Below are positions 1 through 10,035 of a DNA stretch of 64,000 nucleotides, one piece after another (position 1 is the first letter of the stretch; each line of letters starts with the position of its first letter). The notes under the pieces were generated by a model. It was not told the DNA's origin and ran no database searches. It worked only from the letters and a program-made list of their open reading frames with translations. A program made the translations under genes and the position numbers. The DNA comes from Vibrio sonorensis (GTDB lineage Bacteria; Pseudomonadota; Gammaproteobacteria; Enterobacterales; Vibrionaceae): NCBI RefSeq assembly GCF_001854765.1, contig NZ_LJJE01000002.1, forward strand, positions 310,001-374,000, given 5' to 3'.

Positions 1-1095
1 GTTACCGATGTGGTTGAAAAAGAAATGTATACCTTTGAAGACCGCAATGGCGACAGCCTTACACTAAGACCAGAAGGTACAGCTGGCTGTGTGCGTTCCG
101 GTATCGAAAACGGTCTTCTGTACAACCAAGAACAACGTTTGTGGTATATGGGACCCATGTTCCGCCACGAGCGCCCGCAAAAGGGTCGCTACCGTCAATT
201 CCACCAGTGTGGTGTAGAAGTATTTGGTCTTAATGGGCCTGACGTAGATGCAGAACTGATCATGATGACAGCGCGCTTATGGCGTGAGTTAGGCATCGAC
301 AAGCATGTGCGTTTGGAGCTGAACTCGATTGGCTCTCTAGAAGCCCGTGCTAACTACAGAACTGCGTTGATTGAGTTCCTAGAGCAGCATATGGATATTC
401 TTGATGAAGATTGCAAGCGTCGTATGCACACCAATCCGCTTCGCGTTTTGGATACCAAGAACCCAGAAGTACAAGCAGTATTAGGTGACGCCCCTCGTCT
501 TTCTGATTACTTAGATGATGAGTCGAAGCAACATTTTGCAGGTCTGTGTGAACTTCTTGATGCTGCAGGTATCGAATACACTGTTAATGAGCGTTTAGTC
601 CGTGGTTTGGACTACTACAACCGCACTGTATTTGAGTGGATTACTGAGAGCTTAGGTGCTCAGGGCACGGTTTGTGGCGGTGGTCGTTACGATGGTCTTG
701 TAGAGCAGTTAGGCGGTAAAGCGACACCGGCTGTCGGTTTTGCGATGGGATTAGAGCGTCTGGTTCTAATGTTAGAAACACTGGAACTTACCGATGTTCG
801 TCGCAGTGTGGACGTTTACATGGTGACCGCTGGTGAAGGCACTATGATGGCGGGTATGAAACTGGCAGAGAAACTGCGCGAACAGGTTTCAGGTCTGCGC
901 GTGATGAACCACTTTGGCGGCGGAAACTTTAAGAAACAATTTAAACGCGCAGATAAAGTCGGCGCAGCAGTAGCATTGGTGCTTGGTGAAAACGAAGTAT
1001 CTGATGGTACGGTCGTGCTAAAAGATTTACTTGGTGGTACTCAAGAGACTTACGGCCAAGATGAAGTTATCGAGAAGCTAAAAGCACTCGTTTAA
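1..1095 (+). CDS. hisS: Histidyl-tRNA synthetase, 5' truncated by window edge
   Basis: This is the C-terminal 364 codons of the enzyme that charges tRNA-His with histidine in the cytoplasm. The reading frame is open from base 1, so the first ATG in view is internal, and about 60 N-terminal residues lie outside. Class II motif 2 is visible as [16 protein letters not shown], followed by the histidine-specific [13 protein letters not shown], motif 3 ([11 protein letters not shown]), and a C-terminal anticodon-binding domain of roughly 95 residues. The neighbours yfgM, bamB and der follow in the same order as in Escherichia coli, which supports the assignment. No sign of damage in the visible part. 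Confidence 0.97.
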   Translation, partial: VTDVVEKEMYTFEDRNGDSLTLRPEGTAGCVRSGIENGLLYNQEQRLWYMGPMFRHERPQKGRYRQFHQCGVEVFGLNGPDVDAELIMMTARLWRELGIDKHVRLELNSIGSLEARANYRTALIEFLEQHMDILDEDCKRRMHTNPLRVLDTKNPEVQAVLGDAPRLSDYLDDESKQHFAGLCELLDAAGIEYTVNERLVRGLDYYNRTVFEWITESLGAQGTVCGGGRYDGLVEQLGGKATPAVGFAMGLERLVLMLETLELTDVRRSVDVYMVTAGEGTMMAGMKLAEKLREQVSGLRVMNHFGGGNFKKQFKRADKVGAAVALVLGENEVSDGTVVLKDLLGGTQETYGQDEVIEKLKALV

Positions 1096-1160
1096 GCAAA
1101 GAAACAGTACAAAGTGACGATGGTTCTATCGTCACTTTTCGTGATTTAAGAGGACAGGAA

Positions 1161-1775
1161 GTGGAAGTCTACGATACTGAAGAACAACAGGTTGAAGCCA
1201 TTAAAGAGTGGTGGAAGGAAAATGGCAAAGCAGTCATTCTTGGCGCTGTATTAGGTCTAGGTGGCCTTTTCGGTTGGCAATATTATGACAAGTCAGTGAT
1301 TTCTTCCCAAGAAGCTGCTTCTGAAGCTTACAACCAAGCTCTTGATGCTCTAGCAGCGAAAGGCACCGAAGGTATTTCAGGTGTTCAGAGCTTTATCGAG
1401 TCAAATAAAGACAGTGAGTACTCTGTATTGGCTGCACTTCAACTTGCTAAAGTTCAGGTAGAAGCCAACCAGTTGGATGAAGCCTTAGCACAGTTGGAAT
1501 GGGCGAAGGAAAACAGTAAAGACGCAGCCCTTTCTGCCGTGGTTCATTACCGTCTAGCTAGAGTAAAAGCAGAGCAAGGCAACTTTGATCAAGCGATTGC
1601 GGATCTTGCTGGTATCACCGATGCTAGTTGGACGGGGCGCGTTGCCGAACTTCGCGGTGACATCTTACTGCGCAAAGGCGATCAAGAAGCTGCTTATACT
1701 GCTTACACAGAAGCGCAGCAAGCCAGCGATGCCAGCCAAACTCTACAAATGAAACTGGATGATTTGGCCAAGTAA
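1161..1775 (+). CDS. yfgM: YfgM, ancillary SecYEG translocon subunit
   Basis: A 204-residue inner-membrane protein with a short cytoplasmic N terminus, one transmembrane segment at about residues 24-43 and a periplasmic TPR-like helical domain. The family partners PpiD and the SecYEG translocon and takes part in handing over secreted proteins. The start is a GTG with AGGA six bases upstream; the protein beginning MEVYDTEEQQ matches the usual YfgM N terminus. It lies between hisS and bamB with only 12 bases to the next gene, so it is probably co-transcribed with bamB. Confidence 0.9.
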   Translation: MEVYDTEEQQVEAIKEWWKENGKAVILGAVLGLGGLFGWQYYDKSVISSQEAASEAYNQALDALAAKGTEGISGVQSFIESNKDSEYSVLAALQLAKVQVEANQLDEALAQLEWAKENSKDAALSAVVHYRLARVKAEQGNFDQAIADLAGITDASWTGRVAELRGDILLRKGDQEAAYTAYTEAQQASDASQTLQMKLDDLAK

Positions 1776-1787
1776 GGGCGTACTTAA

Positions 1788-2948
1788 ATGAACAAAATAC
1801 TAAGAAAAGCGCTAGCAAGTGCACTAGTGTTAGGTGCGTTAGTTGGTTGTGCTAGTGAAGAAGACACTATCGTGATGGCCCCTGTCCCAGTCGTAAATAG
1901 TGAATTTACACCTGACAGTGTTTGGAGTACATCCGTAGGAAATGGTGTTGGACAGTTTTTCTCAAAGCTTTCTCCAAAGTATGCCTATGAGAAAATCTTT
2001 GTTGCTAGTCGCGACGGTATTGTAAGAGCTCTTAACCCTGACAATGGCGCGACGATTTGGCAAATTGATTTAGAAGGTGATGTGATTGCTCGATTGTCTG
2101 GTGGCATCAGCGCGGGTTACAGCAAAATCTTTATCGGCAACGAGAATGGCGAAGTCATTGCGCTTAACGAAGCTGACGGCACATTAGCTTGGAAAGCGAA
2201 TATCGGCGGCGAAATTTTAGCGGCGCCAGCCACCGACAGTAACATGGTTATTGTTAACACCAGCCGTGGAATGCTGATTGCTTTAGACCAAGCTACGGGT
2301 GAGCAAAAGTGGACCATCAGCACTGAAGTGCCGACTCTAACCCTCAGAGGTGATAGCGCCCCGACGACGGTTTCTGGTGGTATTTTCTGGGGTACACCGA
2401 GTGGTCGTCTTGCGGCTGCAATTGTCGAGCGCGGCCAGTTGATTTGGCAACAACCGATTGGTACTCCGCAGGGAGCAACTGAAATTGACCGTCTTGTCGA
2501 TGTAGATGCGCAGCCAATTGTTTTGGGTAGTACCCTTTATATCGTTGGCGTTAACGGACATCTAACAGCTATTGATCTGCGTTCAGGCAAGCCAGCGTGG
2601 AAGCGCCAGTACTCAACGGCAACGGATATGGCTGAAGATGGACGTAACTTATATCTAGTGACAGAAAAAGACCACATAGCTGCGGTTGATGCGCGTAGTG
2701 GTACAGAAATTTGGACTAACACTCAATTAGAGCACCGTTTACTTACCGCTCCAAAGATCATTGATGGTTACGTTGTAGTAGGGGATACAGAAGGTTATCT
2801 GTACTGGATAGATCGCGATACTGGTTATTTTGTCGCTCAGCAGCAGGTAAACTCTAGTGGATTTTCTGTTGGTCCACTTGCCCTACCTGATGGTTACTTA
2901 ATCATTAGCCGTAACGGCGATGTAAAGAAACTGACGATCAACAAATAA
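1788..2948 (+). CDS. bamB: Outer membrane assembly lipoprotein BamB
   Basis: A 386-residue outer-membrane lipoprotein of the BAM complex, which folds beta-barrel proteins into the outer membrane. The N terminus is a lipoprotein signal ending in the lipobox LVGC (Cys21). The rest consists of repeated PQQ/WD-like blades such as ATGEQKW and RSGKPAWKRQ, forming an eight-bladed propeller as in the family. It follows yfgM by 12 bases and ends just before a strong terminator. BamE, another part of the complex, is encoded near 59.6 kb in this window. Confidence 0.95.
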   Translation: MNKILRKALASALVLGALVGCASEEDTIVMAPVPVVNSEFTPDSVWSTSVGNGVGQFFSKLSPKYAYEKIFVASRDGIVRALNPDNGATIWQIDLEGDVIARLSGGISAGYSKIFIGNENGEVIALNEADGTLAWKANIGGEILAAPATDSNMVIVNTSRGMLIALDQATGEQKWTISTEVPTLTLRGDSAPTTVSGGIFWGTPSGRLAAAIVERGQLIWQQPIGTPQGATEIDRLVDVDAQPIVLGSTLYIVGVNGHLTAIDLRSGKPAWKRQYSTATDMAEDGRNLYLVTEKDHIAAVDARSGTEIWTNTQLEHRLLTAPKIIDGYVVVGDTEGYLYWIDRDTGYFVAQQQVNSSGFSVGPLALPDGYLIISRNGDVKKLTINK

Positions 2949-2969
2949 TATCGTGATATAATTCACATT

Positions 2970-3005
2970 CGGCTCCTGGCTGCTTATCAGTTAGGAGCCG
3001 TTTTA
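2970..3005 (+). terminator. Rho-independent terminator after bamB
   Basis: The arms GGCTCCT and AGGAGCC are separated by a loop and followed by a T-rich stretch (GTTTTATT). It closes the hisS-yfgM-bamB transcription unit. Confidence 0.8.
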
Positions 3006-3023
3006 TTGAATTGAAACTAATTT

Positions 3024-3073
3024 TGTAGTTATAGGTAAACGCGTTTTTCTAAGACGGATTACCTATAACTACA
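3024..3073. repeat. Perfect 15-bp inverted repeat in the der leader
   Basis: TGTAGTTATAGGTAA at 3024-3038 is matched exactly by its reverse complement at 3059-3073, with 20 bases between. There is no T-run after it, so it is not a standard terminator. It ends 28 bases before the der start and could be an mRNA hairpin or a protein-binding site. Confidence 0.7.
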
Positions 3074-3100
3074 GCAAGAAATATTTATGTAGAGGTTATT

Positions 3101-4588
3101 ATGGTACCTGTTGTTGCTCTTGTAGGGCGTCCAAACGTAGGTAAATCTACCTTGTTCAATCGACTGACACGCACCCGTGATGCGCTGGTAGCGGACTTCC
3201 CTGGTTTAACACGTGACCGTAAATATGGCCAAGCCAAGCTTGGCGAGCACGAGTTTATTGTTATTGATACTGGCGGTATTGATGGCAGTGAGGAAGGTGT
3301 GGAAACCAAAATGGCAGAGCAGTCGTTAGCAGCGATTGACGAAGCTGATGTGGTTCTGTTTTTGGTTGATGGCCGCGCAGGATTAACGGTTTCCGATCAA
3401 GCTATCGCGCTTCACCTTCGAAAGATTGAAAAGCCAGCCATGCTTGTGGTGAACAAAGTGGATGGTATTGACGCAGACGCAGCAAGTGCAGAGTTTTGGC
3501 AGTTAGGTATGGACAATATGTACCAAATTGCTGCTGCGCATGGTCGCGGTGTTGGTGCCTTAATTGATAAGGCGTTAAATCCATTTGCAGAAGAGCTTAT
3601 TGAACAGGCGCAAGGTCAAATTCAAGATCTGACCGACATCGAAGATCCTGAAGAAGAGAAGCTAGACTACACCGAAGAAGAAGCGGAAGAAGAGTTTAAG
3701 CGCCTGCAAGAACAGCCTATTAAACTGGCTATAATTGGTCGACCAAATGTAGGTAAATCGACTCTGACCAACCGCATTCTCGGAGAAGAGCGAGTTGTAG
3801 TTTACGATATGCCGGGAACAACGCGTGATTCTATCTATATACCGATGGAGCGCGATGGCCGCGAGTATGTCCTTATCGATACAGCGGGTGTCCGACGCCG
3901 TAAGCGAGTAAGTGAAACTGTCGAAAAATTCTCGGTGGTAAAAACACTTAAAGCTGTAGAAGATGCAAACGTGGTACTTTTGGTTATCGATGCGCGTGAA
4001 AACATCTCAGATCAAGATTTGAGCTTGCTCGGATTTGCATTAAACGCGGGTCGTTCAATTGTATTGGCAGTGAACAAGTGGGATGGTCTTGATACCGATG
4101 TGAAAGACCACGTTAAAAAAGAGCTAGACCGCCGTCTTGGTTTTGTTGATTTTGCACGAATTCACTTTATCTCAGCACTACACGGTACCGGTGTTGGTCA
4201 CTTGTTTGAATCAGTTCAAGAAGCGTACAAGTCAGCGACGACTCGCGTTGGTACTTCAGTATTGACTCGAATTATGAAAATGGCGACTGAAGATCACCAG
4301 CCACCTTTGGTTCGCGGTCGACGCGTCAAGCTCAAGTACGCGCATGCGGGTGGATATAACCCACCGATTGTTGTTATTCACGGTAACCAAGTGAATGAAC
4401 TACCGGATTCCTACAAGCGATACTTGATGAACTACTATCGCAAGTCTTTGGAAATTATGGGTACACCAATTCGAATCCAGTTCCAGAGCAGTGATAACCC
4501 GTTTGAAGGTAAATCAAACAAGATGACCCTATCGCAAGAACGCAAACGCAAGCGTTTGATGGGCATGATGAAAAATCGCAAAAAATAA
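3101..4588 (+). CDS. der: Ribosome biogenesis GTPase Der (EngA)
   Basis: A 495-residue tandem GTPase needed for maturation of the 50S ribosomal subunit. Two G domains are clear: each has the P-loop GRPNVGKST (first near residue 8, second near residue 214), a DTGG or DTAG G3 motif and an NKxD G4 motif (NKVDG and NKWDG). An acidic linker separates them, and a C-terminal KH-like domain ends in a basic tail ([14 protein letters not shown]). It is a single-gene unit flanked by terminators and preceded by an unusual inverted repeat in the leader. Confidence 0.97.
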   Translation: MVPVVALVGRPNVGKSTLFNRLTRTRDALVADFPGLTRDRKYGQAKLGEHEFIVIDTGGIDGSEEGVETKMAEQSLAAIDEADVVLFLVDGRAGLTVSDQAIALHLRKIEKPAMLVVNKVDGIDADAASAEFWQLGMDNMYQIAAAHGRGVGALIDKALNPFAEELIEQAQGQIQDLTDIEDPEEEKLDYTEEEAEEEFKRLQEQPIKLAIIGRPNVGKSTLTNRILGEERVVVYDMPGTTRDSIYIPMERDGREYVLIDTAGVRRRKRVSETVEKFSVVKTLKAVEDANVVLLVIDARENISDQDLSLLGFALNAGRSIVLAVNKWDGLDTDVKDHVKKELDRRLGFVDFARIHFISALHGTGVGHLFESVQEAYKSATTRVGTSVLTRIMKMATEDHQPPLVRGRRVKLKYAHAGGYNPPIVVIHGNQVNELPDSYKRYLMNYYRKSLEIMGTPIRIQFQSSDNPFEGKSNKMTLSQERKRKRLMGMMKNRKK

Positions 4589-4595
4589 GTTTTCT

Positions 4596-4623
4596 AAAGC
4601 ACCTTAAACCAAGGTGCTTTTTT
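4596..4623 (+). terminator. Rho-independent terminator after der
   Basis: AAAGCACCTT and AAGGTGCTTT pair perfectly around the loop AAACC and run into further Ts. A TTG at 4622 that opens the next frame lies inside this terminator, which is one reason to reject it as a start codon. Confidence 0.9.
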
Positions 4624-4642
4624 GTATGAAAAGGCGCTTCCT

Positions 4643-5518
4643 ATGTCAGTTAGTCCAACCCGTGTTCGTTTCTGCCATCAAACGTGGCAACTGAGTTCTG
4701 CTGTGCAACTCGTTCACTCCGAAGGTGATGTCACTTATCTAGTGACCCAATCCACTCCCTTTCACCCCGTGAGTCACATTTGGCCAGATCACCCGGCAGA
4801 TAGAGGGATTGTGGAGTTCAATAAGCAAACTTTTACCGTGGATGATTGCTTAGTAGGAGCGATCGAAGTATCCAGCGGGCAGCTATATGTCGATAAGAAT
4901 ATTCCAGTAAAGAGAGATACCGACGGCTGGGTATTTGTAGTTGTGCACTGCCTTAAACAGCCATGCGATATCGCGGTTGGAGATATGGTTGAGTTACTGG
5001 TGGATAAAGAGTACCAAAATGCCTTGAGCCGAGGTCATAGCGCAGGTCACTTGGCCTTTTTGGCGTTAAACAAAGTGCTTACAGAGCAGAACTATTGGCG
5101 CAAAGACGCTGACCGGAAAGATCCATTAGGTCACTACGATTTTAACAGTTACGCGCAGGTAACAAGTTTTGTGACGGAAAATCGCTGCCACGACGTATAC
5201 CGTTTAGGGAAAACGTTGAGAAAACGCGGTTTAAATAGCGCAGACATGCTGGCTAACCTAGAGGATATCACTCAAGCAGTGAATCAACAGCTTATTGATT
5301 GGTTGGCAGTAGGTTCTGCTGTTGAAGTGAGATGCGAAGGAGAGGCATTAACAGACTCTCGATATTGGCGATGCCAGTTAGATCTGAACACATTGATAGA
5401 AATTCCATGTGGTGGAACACACGTTCAAAGCTTATCTGATATGGGTTTGGTAAAGGTTCGATTACAAGAAGTAGACACTCAGCACATCGAAATGCACACC
5501 GATGTAAATGAAAGATAG
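4643..5518 (+). CDS. AlaX-like alanyl-tRNA editing hydrolase
   Basis: A 291-residue protein related to the editing domain of alanyl-tRNA synthetase. Family members remove serine or glycine wrongly attached to tRNA-Ala. The zinc site is visible: RGHSAGH gives His132 and His136, and CGGTH gives Cys256 and His260. The N-terminal half resembles the beta-barrel domain found before the editing core in AlaX-M/L proteins. I chose the ATG at 4643, which has AAGGCG eight bases upstream, instead of a TTG at 4622 lying in the der terminator. The exact substrate cannot be told from sequence. Confidence 0.8.
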   Translation: MSVSPTRVRFCHQTWQLSSAVQLVHSEGDVTYLVTQSTPFHPVSHIWPDHPADRGIVEFNKQTFTVDDCLVGAIEVSSGQLYVDKNIPVKRDTDGWVFVVVHCLKQPCDIAVGDMVELLVDKEYQNALSRGHSAGHLAFLALNKVLTEQNYWRKDADRKDPLGHYDFNSYAQVTSFVTENRCHDVYRLGKTLRKRGLNSADMLANLEDITQAVNQQLIDWLAVGSAVEVRCEGEALTDSRYWRCQLDLNTLIEIPCGGTHVQSLSDMGLVKVRLQEVDTQHIEMHTDVNER

Positions 5519-5803
5519 CGCAAAGCGATCGTTTTATTAAATTCTGTTAAATTGAATTTTAGTTAGTTTTTTAGTTATTAATGCCATTTAAAATCCAAAG
5601 ACAGCACATGTAACTTATGCTTTCGGTATGTGGTTATATAAATGTTCTTTTAAGGGCAGATCGCTGATCAAAATGGATTTTGCCGATGATCTTGTAAGGA
5701 TCTTAGTTGGCTAGTAATTGTGATGCATAATATGGATTGTTTGTAATCATAATGTAATAATTCAGATCTATTCACTTACTGATAATGAGGTTAACGTTTT
5801 CGC

Positions 5804-6659
5804 ATGAAAGCGCAGTCTTTGCTCGATGCACATCGTTCCGTTAACAAACTAATGAGAAAACTCGTGTTAGGTTTAGATCAGCAAAGTCTAAATCGCGAGG
5901 TGATCGCTTTAACTGAGCAACTCTTTGGTGAACGAAAAGCATCGATCCTCAAACTAGATGATAATCGCTTGTATGTCGAATACGCTCCTCATCTTCCCGG
6001 CTTTTACAATCAAGCTATTAACGGGGTGGAAATTGGGGAGAAAGTGGGCTCATGTGGAGCCGCCGACAGAAGAGTTAGAAGTAGTACAAATGTTGGCTTC
6101 ACTCTATGCCGTTGCCTTAGAGAAATATCAGTTGGAGTCGCAGTTAAAGTTTCACGCCAGCCGCGATCCCCTTACTCATTGCTTCAATCGCCGCGTTTTA
6201 CTTCAAGAGGCACAATACCACTTAGATAACACCACTTGCCGCCATGACCTTGTCGGGTGCTTTTTTGTCGATATTGACAAGTTTAAGCAGATCAATGACA
6301 AGTTTGGCCATGAGGTGGGGGACGAAGTTTTGATTCAGGTAGCAAATACGCTTAAAGAGCATTTTGGGTTGGGTTCGGTTATCGGACGTTACGGCGGTGA
6401 CGAGTTTGTTGGATTCAGTTGCTTTGACAATAAAGAGGAGCTTGAGACGTTTGTGGCTCAGTTGTCTTCATCACTGAACCAGTTGGAACTTATCGAAGGG
6501 TATCAAGTTTCAGTCAGTCTTGGGTATCACGGTACTGAGTTAACGGAAAACCTAAATTTGGACAAGTTGATCAAGGCGGCGGACGTTTCAATGTATCGAG
6601 TAAAACACGCTAAGCGACCAAAGTGTGATAGAGATCATGGTGTAAAAATCCCCGGCTGA
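5804..6659 (+). pseudogene. GAF-GGDEF diguanylate cyclase with internal deletion
   Basis: Two overlapping frames together make one protein. The first (from 5804) encodes the start of a GAF sensor domain as far as VGSCGAA near 6063. The second frame resumes with EPPTEELEVVQ and carries a linker helix (QLKFHASRDPLTHCFNRR) and a full GGDEF domain with RYGGDEF near 6388. The second half of the GAF domain, roughly 70-80 residues in relatives, is missing, and the join is out of frame. This points to a deletion that fused the two GAF ends around GGAGCCG. The allosteric RxxD site before GGDEF is absent. The GGDEF part might still be made from an internal start, but I see no good ribosome binding site. 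Confidence 0.8.
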
Positions 6660-6688
6660 AGATACTGGGCAAAACGGCGGAGGTGATT

Positions 6689-6919
6689 ATGCAAGAAAAT
6701 ATATGCCCCAAATGCGATGTAGAGCTTGAGTGGAAAGGCCAATACCACTGTGATGAATGCGAACAAGATTATGTCAAAGTAGGTTACTGCCCAGAGTGTA
6801 ATGATAAGCTAGAAAAGCTTCAGGCATGTGGTGCGGCAAACTACTTTTGCAATAGCTGTAACGAACTTAAGTCAAAGTCAAAAGTGAAATTTGAATTTCA
6901 GGCTGTCGATGCAGATTAG
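6689..6919 (+). CDS. yfgJ: YfgJ-like double zinc-ribbon protein
   Basis: A 76-residue protein with four CxxC knuckles at Cys6/9, Cys21/24, Cys34/37 and Cys54/57, which should bind two zinc ions. The C-terminal stretch containing ACGAANYFC matches the family found next to der and xseA in E. coli; its function is unknown. The ATG at 6689 is preceded by GGCGGAGG with five bases of spacing; the upstream GTG at 6683 lies inside that binding site. Its stop codon overlaps the end of the convergent xseA by four bases. Confidence 0.85.
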   Translation: MQENICPKCDVELEWKGQYHCDECEQDYVKVGYCPECNDKLEKLQACGAANYFCNSCNELKSKSKVKFEFQAVDAD

Positions 6920-8246
6920 TTTACGGTTGAACGCACAGTACCATCAGATAAACGGGTGACGATAACGTCGCCTGTTTTTGTTTGTGACGCTTGCGTTATC
7001 ACTTTACCCGTATCGTCTTGAGTAATTGAATAACCTCGTTTAAGCGTTGCAAGTGGGCTTACTGTATCGAGTTTTTCAGCCGCCAAGGCGAGCTTGTGTT
7101 TTTGATTGAGCAACTTCTTGTCCATGGCGTCGAGTAGCTTTTGCTCTAACTGCAAAAAGGTTGCTTTCTGCTGTTCCAGTTTTTTCGCTGGCGAGTGAAG
7201 TTGCAAACGGTAACTCTGCTTTACCAAGTGCGCTTTCTGCTGGTCGAGAAAGCGTTCCATTGCCCGCTCAAGATTGATGCCTAATTCGTCCAACTGCTGA
7301 CTTTGACGAGTCAGTTGCTGCTGAGGATGTTGGCGATCAAGTCGATGGCTTAGCAAAGAGATATGGCGTTTTTGATCACTGATGTAATGACGAAAGGCGC
7401 TGACAAGTTTGTGCTGACGAGAGAGCAGTGCTTGATCTTTGTGGCTGTTGTCACGGCTGACCAGCTCTGCAGCGGCCGATGGCGTTGGGGCGCGCATATC
7501 GGCGACAAAGTCTGCGATGGTAACATCAACTTCGTGCCTACGGCGCTAATGATAGGAATTTGACTGGCGGCAATGGTCCGCGCCAGTACTTCATTATTAA
7601 AGCACCAAAGATCTTCCAGCGAACCACCGCCACGACCGACGATTAATACATCGCATTCGTTGCGGCTATTGGCACATCCTATCGCTTGAGCAATTTGAAT
7701 CGCTGCTTCTTCACCTTGAACCATAGTGGGGTAAACCACAACGGGAAGAGAAGGGTCACGCCTTTTTAATACATCCAGAATATCAAACAGGGCAGCACCA
7801 GTTTTTGAAGTAACAATACCCACGCGCTTTGGATGTTCTGGCAATGGTTTTTTTGCCGTTTGAGCGAATAGCCCTTCGGCGGCCAGTTTCATTTTGAGAG
7901 CTTCATACTGCTGCTGGAGGCGACCATCGCCTTCGGGCTGCATTGACTCTACGATAAGTTGGTAGTCGCCTCTAGGTTCATAGAGAGAGAGGCGTGCTCT
8001 AACCAAAACCTGATTACCACTTGCTGGTTTAAAGCTTACGCGTCGGTTGTTACCACGAAACATGGCACATTTAACTTGAGCGCGGGAGTCTTTAAGAGTG
8101 AAATACCAATGACCAGAAACGGGAGCGGAAAAATTCGAGATTTCGCCAACTAACCAGACGATGCCCATCTCGTTTTCGAGTAGTAAGCGAACTTCTGCGT
8201 TTAAGCGAGAGACAGTAAAAATGTTTTGGTTGGCCAGAGCTGACAA
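6916..8246 (-). pseudogene. xseA: Exodeoxyribonuclease VII large subunit, single-base frameshift
   Basis: XseA forms the exonuclease VII complex with XseB and degrades single-stranded DNA. The upstream frame encodes the OB-fold ([17 protein letters not shown]) and the catalytic core up to IPIISAVG; the downstream frame resumes with [16 protein letters not shown] and the coiled-coil C terminus. Adding one base near 7536 (GG for G on the plus strand) restores the conserved [14 protein letters not shown] segment and joins the frames into about 440 residues, the normal length. Without it the protein stops just after the core. A TTG at 8246 is the likely start. This may be a true mutation or a sequencing error. 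Confidence 0.88.
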
Positions 8247-8334
8247 GACTAATCTCGTAGACGTGAGTATGGAAATTAGCGGCAATATAATACATATCAA
8301 GGGGTCGAATGCAAATAAAAAACAAAAAAATGTG

Positions 8335-8363
8335 TGGTCAAGCGATTGCGTTGGCCGTATAAT
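8335..8363 (+). promoter_or_regulatory. guaB promoter with PurR-like box
   Basis: TGGTCA (8335-8340), a 17-base spacer and a perfect TATAAT (8358-8363) form a sigma-70 promoter. A PurR-like box at 8336-8351 matches 10 of 12 defined positions of the 16-bp consensus read on the minus strand. A repressor here would cover the spacer, fitting purine repression of guaBA. Confidence 0.7.
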
Positions 8364-8477
8364 CCCACCGCAATATCTAATCTAAATCAATTTTTCCTGA
8401 TGCTTAACATCGGGGTTAAAACGATAAAGCTTGGATTGTTCTAACACTTCATATTTATTAATTGTGAGATATTGCAA

Positions 8478-9941
8478 ATGCTAAGAATTGCCAAAGAAGC
8501 GCTGACATTCGATGATGTTCTGCTTGTGCCAGCACACTCCACCGTTCTCCCAAACACAGCTGAACTTCGTACTCGTTTAACGAAGAACATCTCTCTGAAC
8601 ATTCCTATGATTTCTGCGTCCATGGACACAGTAACTGAAGCTCGCCTAGCGATTGCACTCGCGCAAGAAGGCGGTATCGGCTTTATTCACAAGAATATGT
8701 CTATTGAGCAGCAGGCTGAGATGGTACACCAAGTGAAGATCTTTGAAGCTGGTGTCGTTTCCCACCCTGTTACTGTTCGTCCAGAAGCGACGATCGCTGA
8801 TGTGACGGCTCTGACAGAAAAGCACGGTTTTGCGGGTTTCCCAGTAGTGACCGAAGGCAACGAACTAGTGGGTATTATCACTGGTCGTGACGTGCGCTTT
8901 GTAACGGATTTGAACAAAAAAGTGGCGGACGTAATGACGCCAAAAGATCGTCTAGCAACTGTATTAGAAGGCGCTGGTCGTGAAGAAGTTCAGGAAGAAA
9001 TGCACAAAGCACGTGTAGAAAAAATTCTAGTTGTGAACAATGAGTTCCAACTGACCGGTATGATTACCGCAAAAGACTTCCACAAAGCAGAACGCAAACC
9101 AAACGCGTGTAAAGATGAGCAAGGCCGTCTTCGCGTAGGTGCAGCAGTGGGTGCTGGCGCTGGTAACGAAGAGCGTGTAAAAGCCTTGGTTGAAGCTGGC
9201 GTTGACGTACTTCTTATCGACTCTTCTCACGGTCACTCTGAAGGTGTTCTTCAGCGTATCCGCGACACTCGTGCCGCTTACCCTGATCTAGAGATCATTG
9301 GTGGTAACGTTGCAACAGCAGCAGGCGCAAAAGCACTTATCGAAGCGGGTGTAAGCGCAGTTAAAGTAGGTATCGGCCCAGGCTCAATCTGTACTACTCG
9401 TATTGTTACTGGTGTAGGTGTACCACAAGTTACGGCTATTGCAGACGCTGCCGAAGTGGCGAACCAATACGGTATTCCTGTGATTGCTGACGGTGGTATC
9501 CGTTTCTCTGGTGATATCTGTAAAGCTATCGTTGCTGGTGCATCTTGTGTGATGGTTGGCTCTATGTTCGCTGGTACAGAAGAAGCACCGGGTGAAGTGA
9601 TTCTTTACCAAGGTCGCTCTTACAAAGCTTACCGCGGAATGGGTTCGGTTGGCGCTATGTCTCAAGGCTCTTCTGACCGTTACTTCCAATCTGATAACGC
9701 AGCGGACAAGCTAGTTCCAGAAGGTATCGAAGGTCGTATCGCATATAAAGGTCGCCTAAAAGAGATCGTTCACCAACAGATGGGTGGTCTGCGTTCAAGC
9801 ATGGGTCTAACAGGCTCTGCTACGATTGAAGATCTTCGTACTAAAGCTGAGTTTGTTCGTATCTCAGGCGCAGGTATGAAAGAGTCTCACGTGCACGACG
9901 TACAAATCACTAAGGAAGCGCCAAACTACCGCCTGGGTTAA
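8478..9941 (+). CDS. guaB: IMP dehydrogenase
   Basis: A 487-residue enzyme that oxidises IMP to XMP with NAD+, the first committed step to GMP. The N terminus [20 protein letters not shown] is nearly identical to E. coli GuaB, so the ATG at 8478 is chosen over the upstream TTG. Two CBS domains lie at about residues 93-205. The catalytic loop is GPGSICTTR with its active cysteine, and the flap region includes YRGMGS. guaA, the next enzyme, follows 94 bases downstream, and a PurR-like box lies on each side of guaB. Confidence 0.98.
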   Translation: MLRIAKEALTFDDVLLVPAHSTVLPNTAELRTRLTKNISLNIPMISASMDTVTEARLAIALAQEGGIGFIHKNMSIEQQAEMVHQVKIFEAGVVSHPVTVRPEATIADVTALTEKHGFAGFPVVTEGNELVGIITGRDVRFVTDLNKKVADVMTPKDRLATVLEGAGREEVQEEMHKARVEKILVVNNEFQLTGMITAKDFHKAERKPNACKDEQGRLRVGAAVGAGAGNEERVKALVEAGVDVLLIDSSHGHSEGVLQRIRDTRAAYPDLEIIGGNVATAAGAKALIEAGVSAVKVGIGPGSICTTRIVTGVGVPQVTAIADAAEVANQYGIPVIADGGIRFSGDICKAIVAGASCVMVGSMFAGTEEAPGEVILYQGRSYKAYRGMGSVGAMSQGSSDRYFQSDNAADKLVPEGIEGRIAYKGRLKEIVHQQMGGLRSSMGLTGSATIEDLRTKAEFVRISGAGMKESHVHDVQITKEAPNYRLG

Positions 9942-9945
9942 TCCA

Positions 9946-9961
9946 GCGTAAACGTTTGCTT
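9946..9961 (+). promoter_or_regulatory. PurR-like box between guaB and guaA
   Basis: The 16-bp sequence GCGTAAACGTTTGCTT matches 10 of 12 defined positions of the PurR operator and has the central ACGTTT core. It begins five bases after the guaB stop. The following T-run also allows weak terminator activity. Confidence 0.55.
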
Positions 9962-10035
9962 TTTTCCTTGAAGCATTGAGATGGGGCGAGTACACTCGCC
10001 CCCGATGTCAACATTTAGCTATAAGATTGCCCACA

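Noticed and set aside
4622..4642. TTG start giving seven extra residues to the AlaX-like protein
   Set aside because: It lies inside the der terminator and the ATG at 4643 has a proper ribosome binding site.
6388..6402. Allosteric I-site in the GGDEF protein
   Set aside because: The position five residues before GGDEF reads GLGS instead of RxxD.
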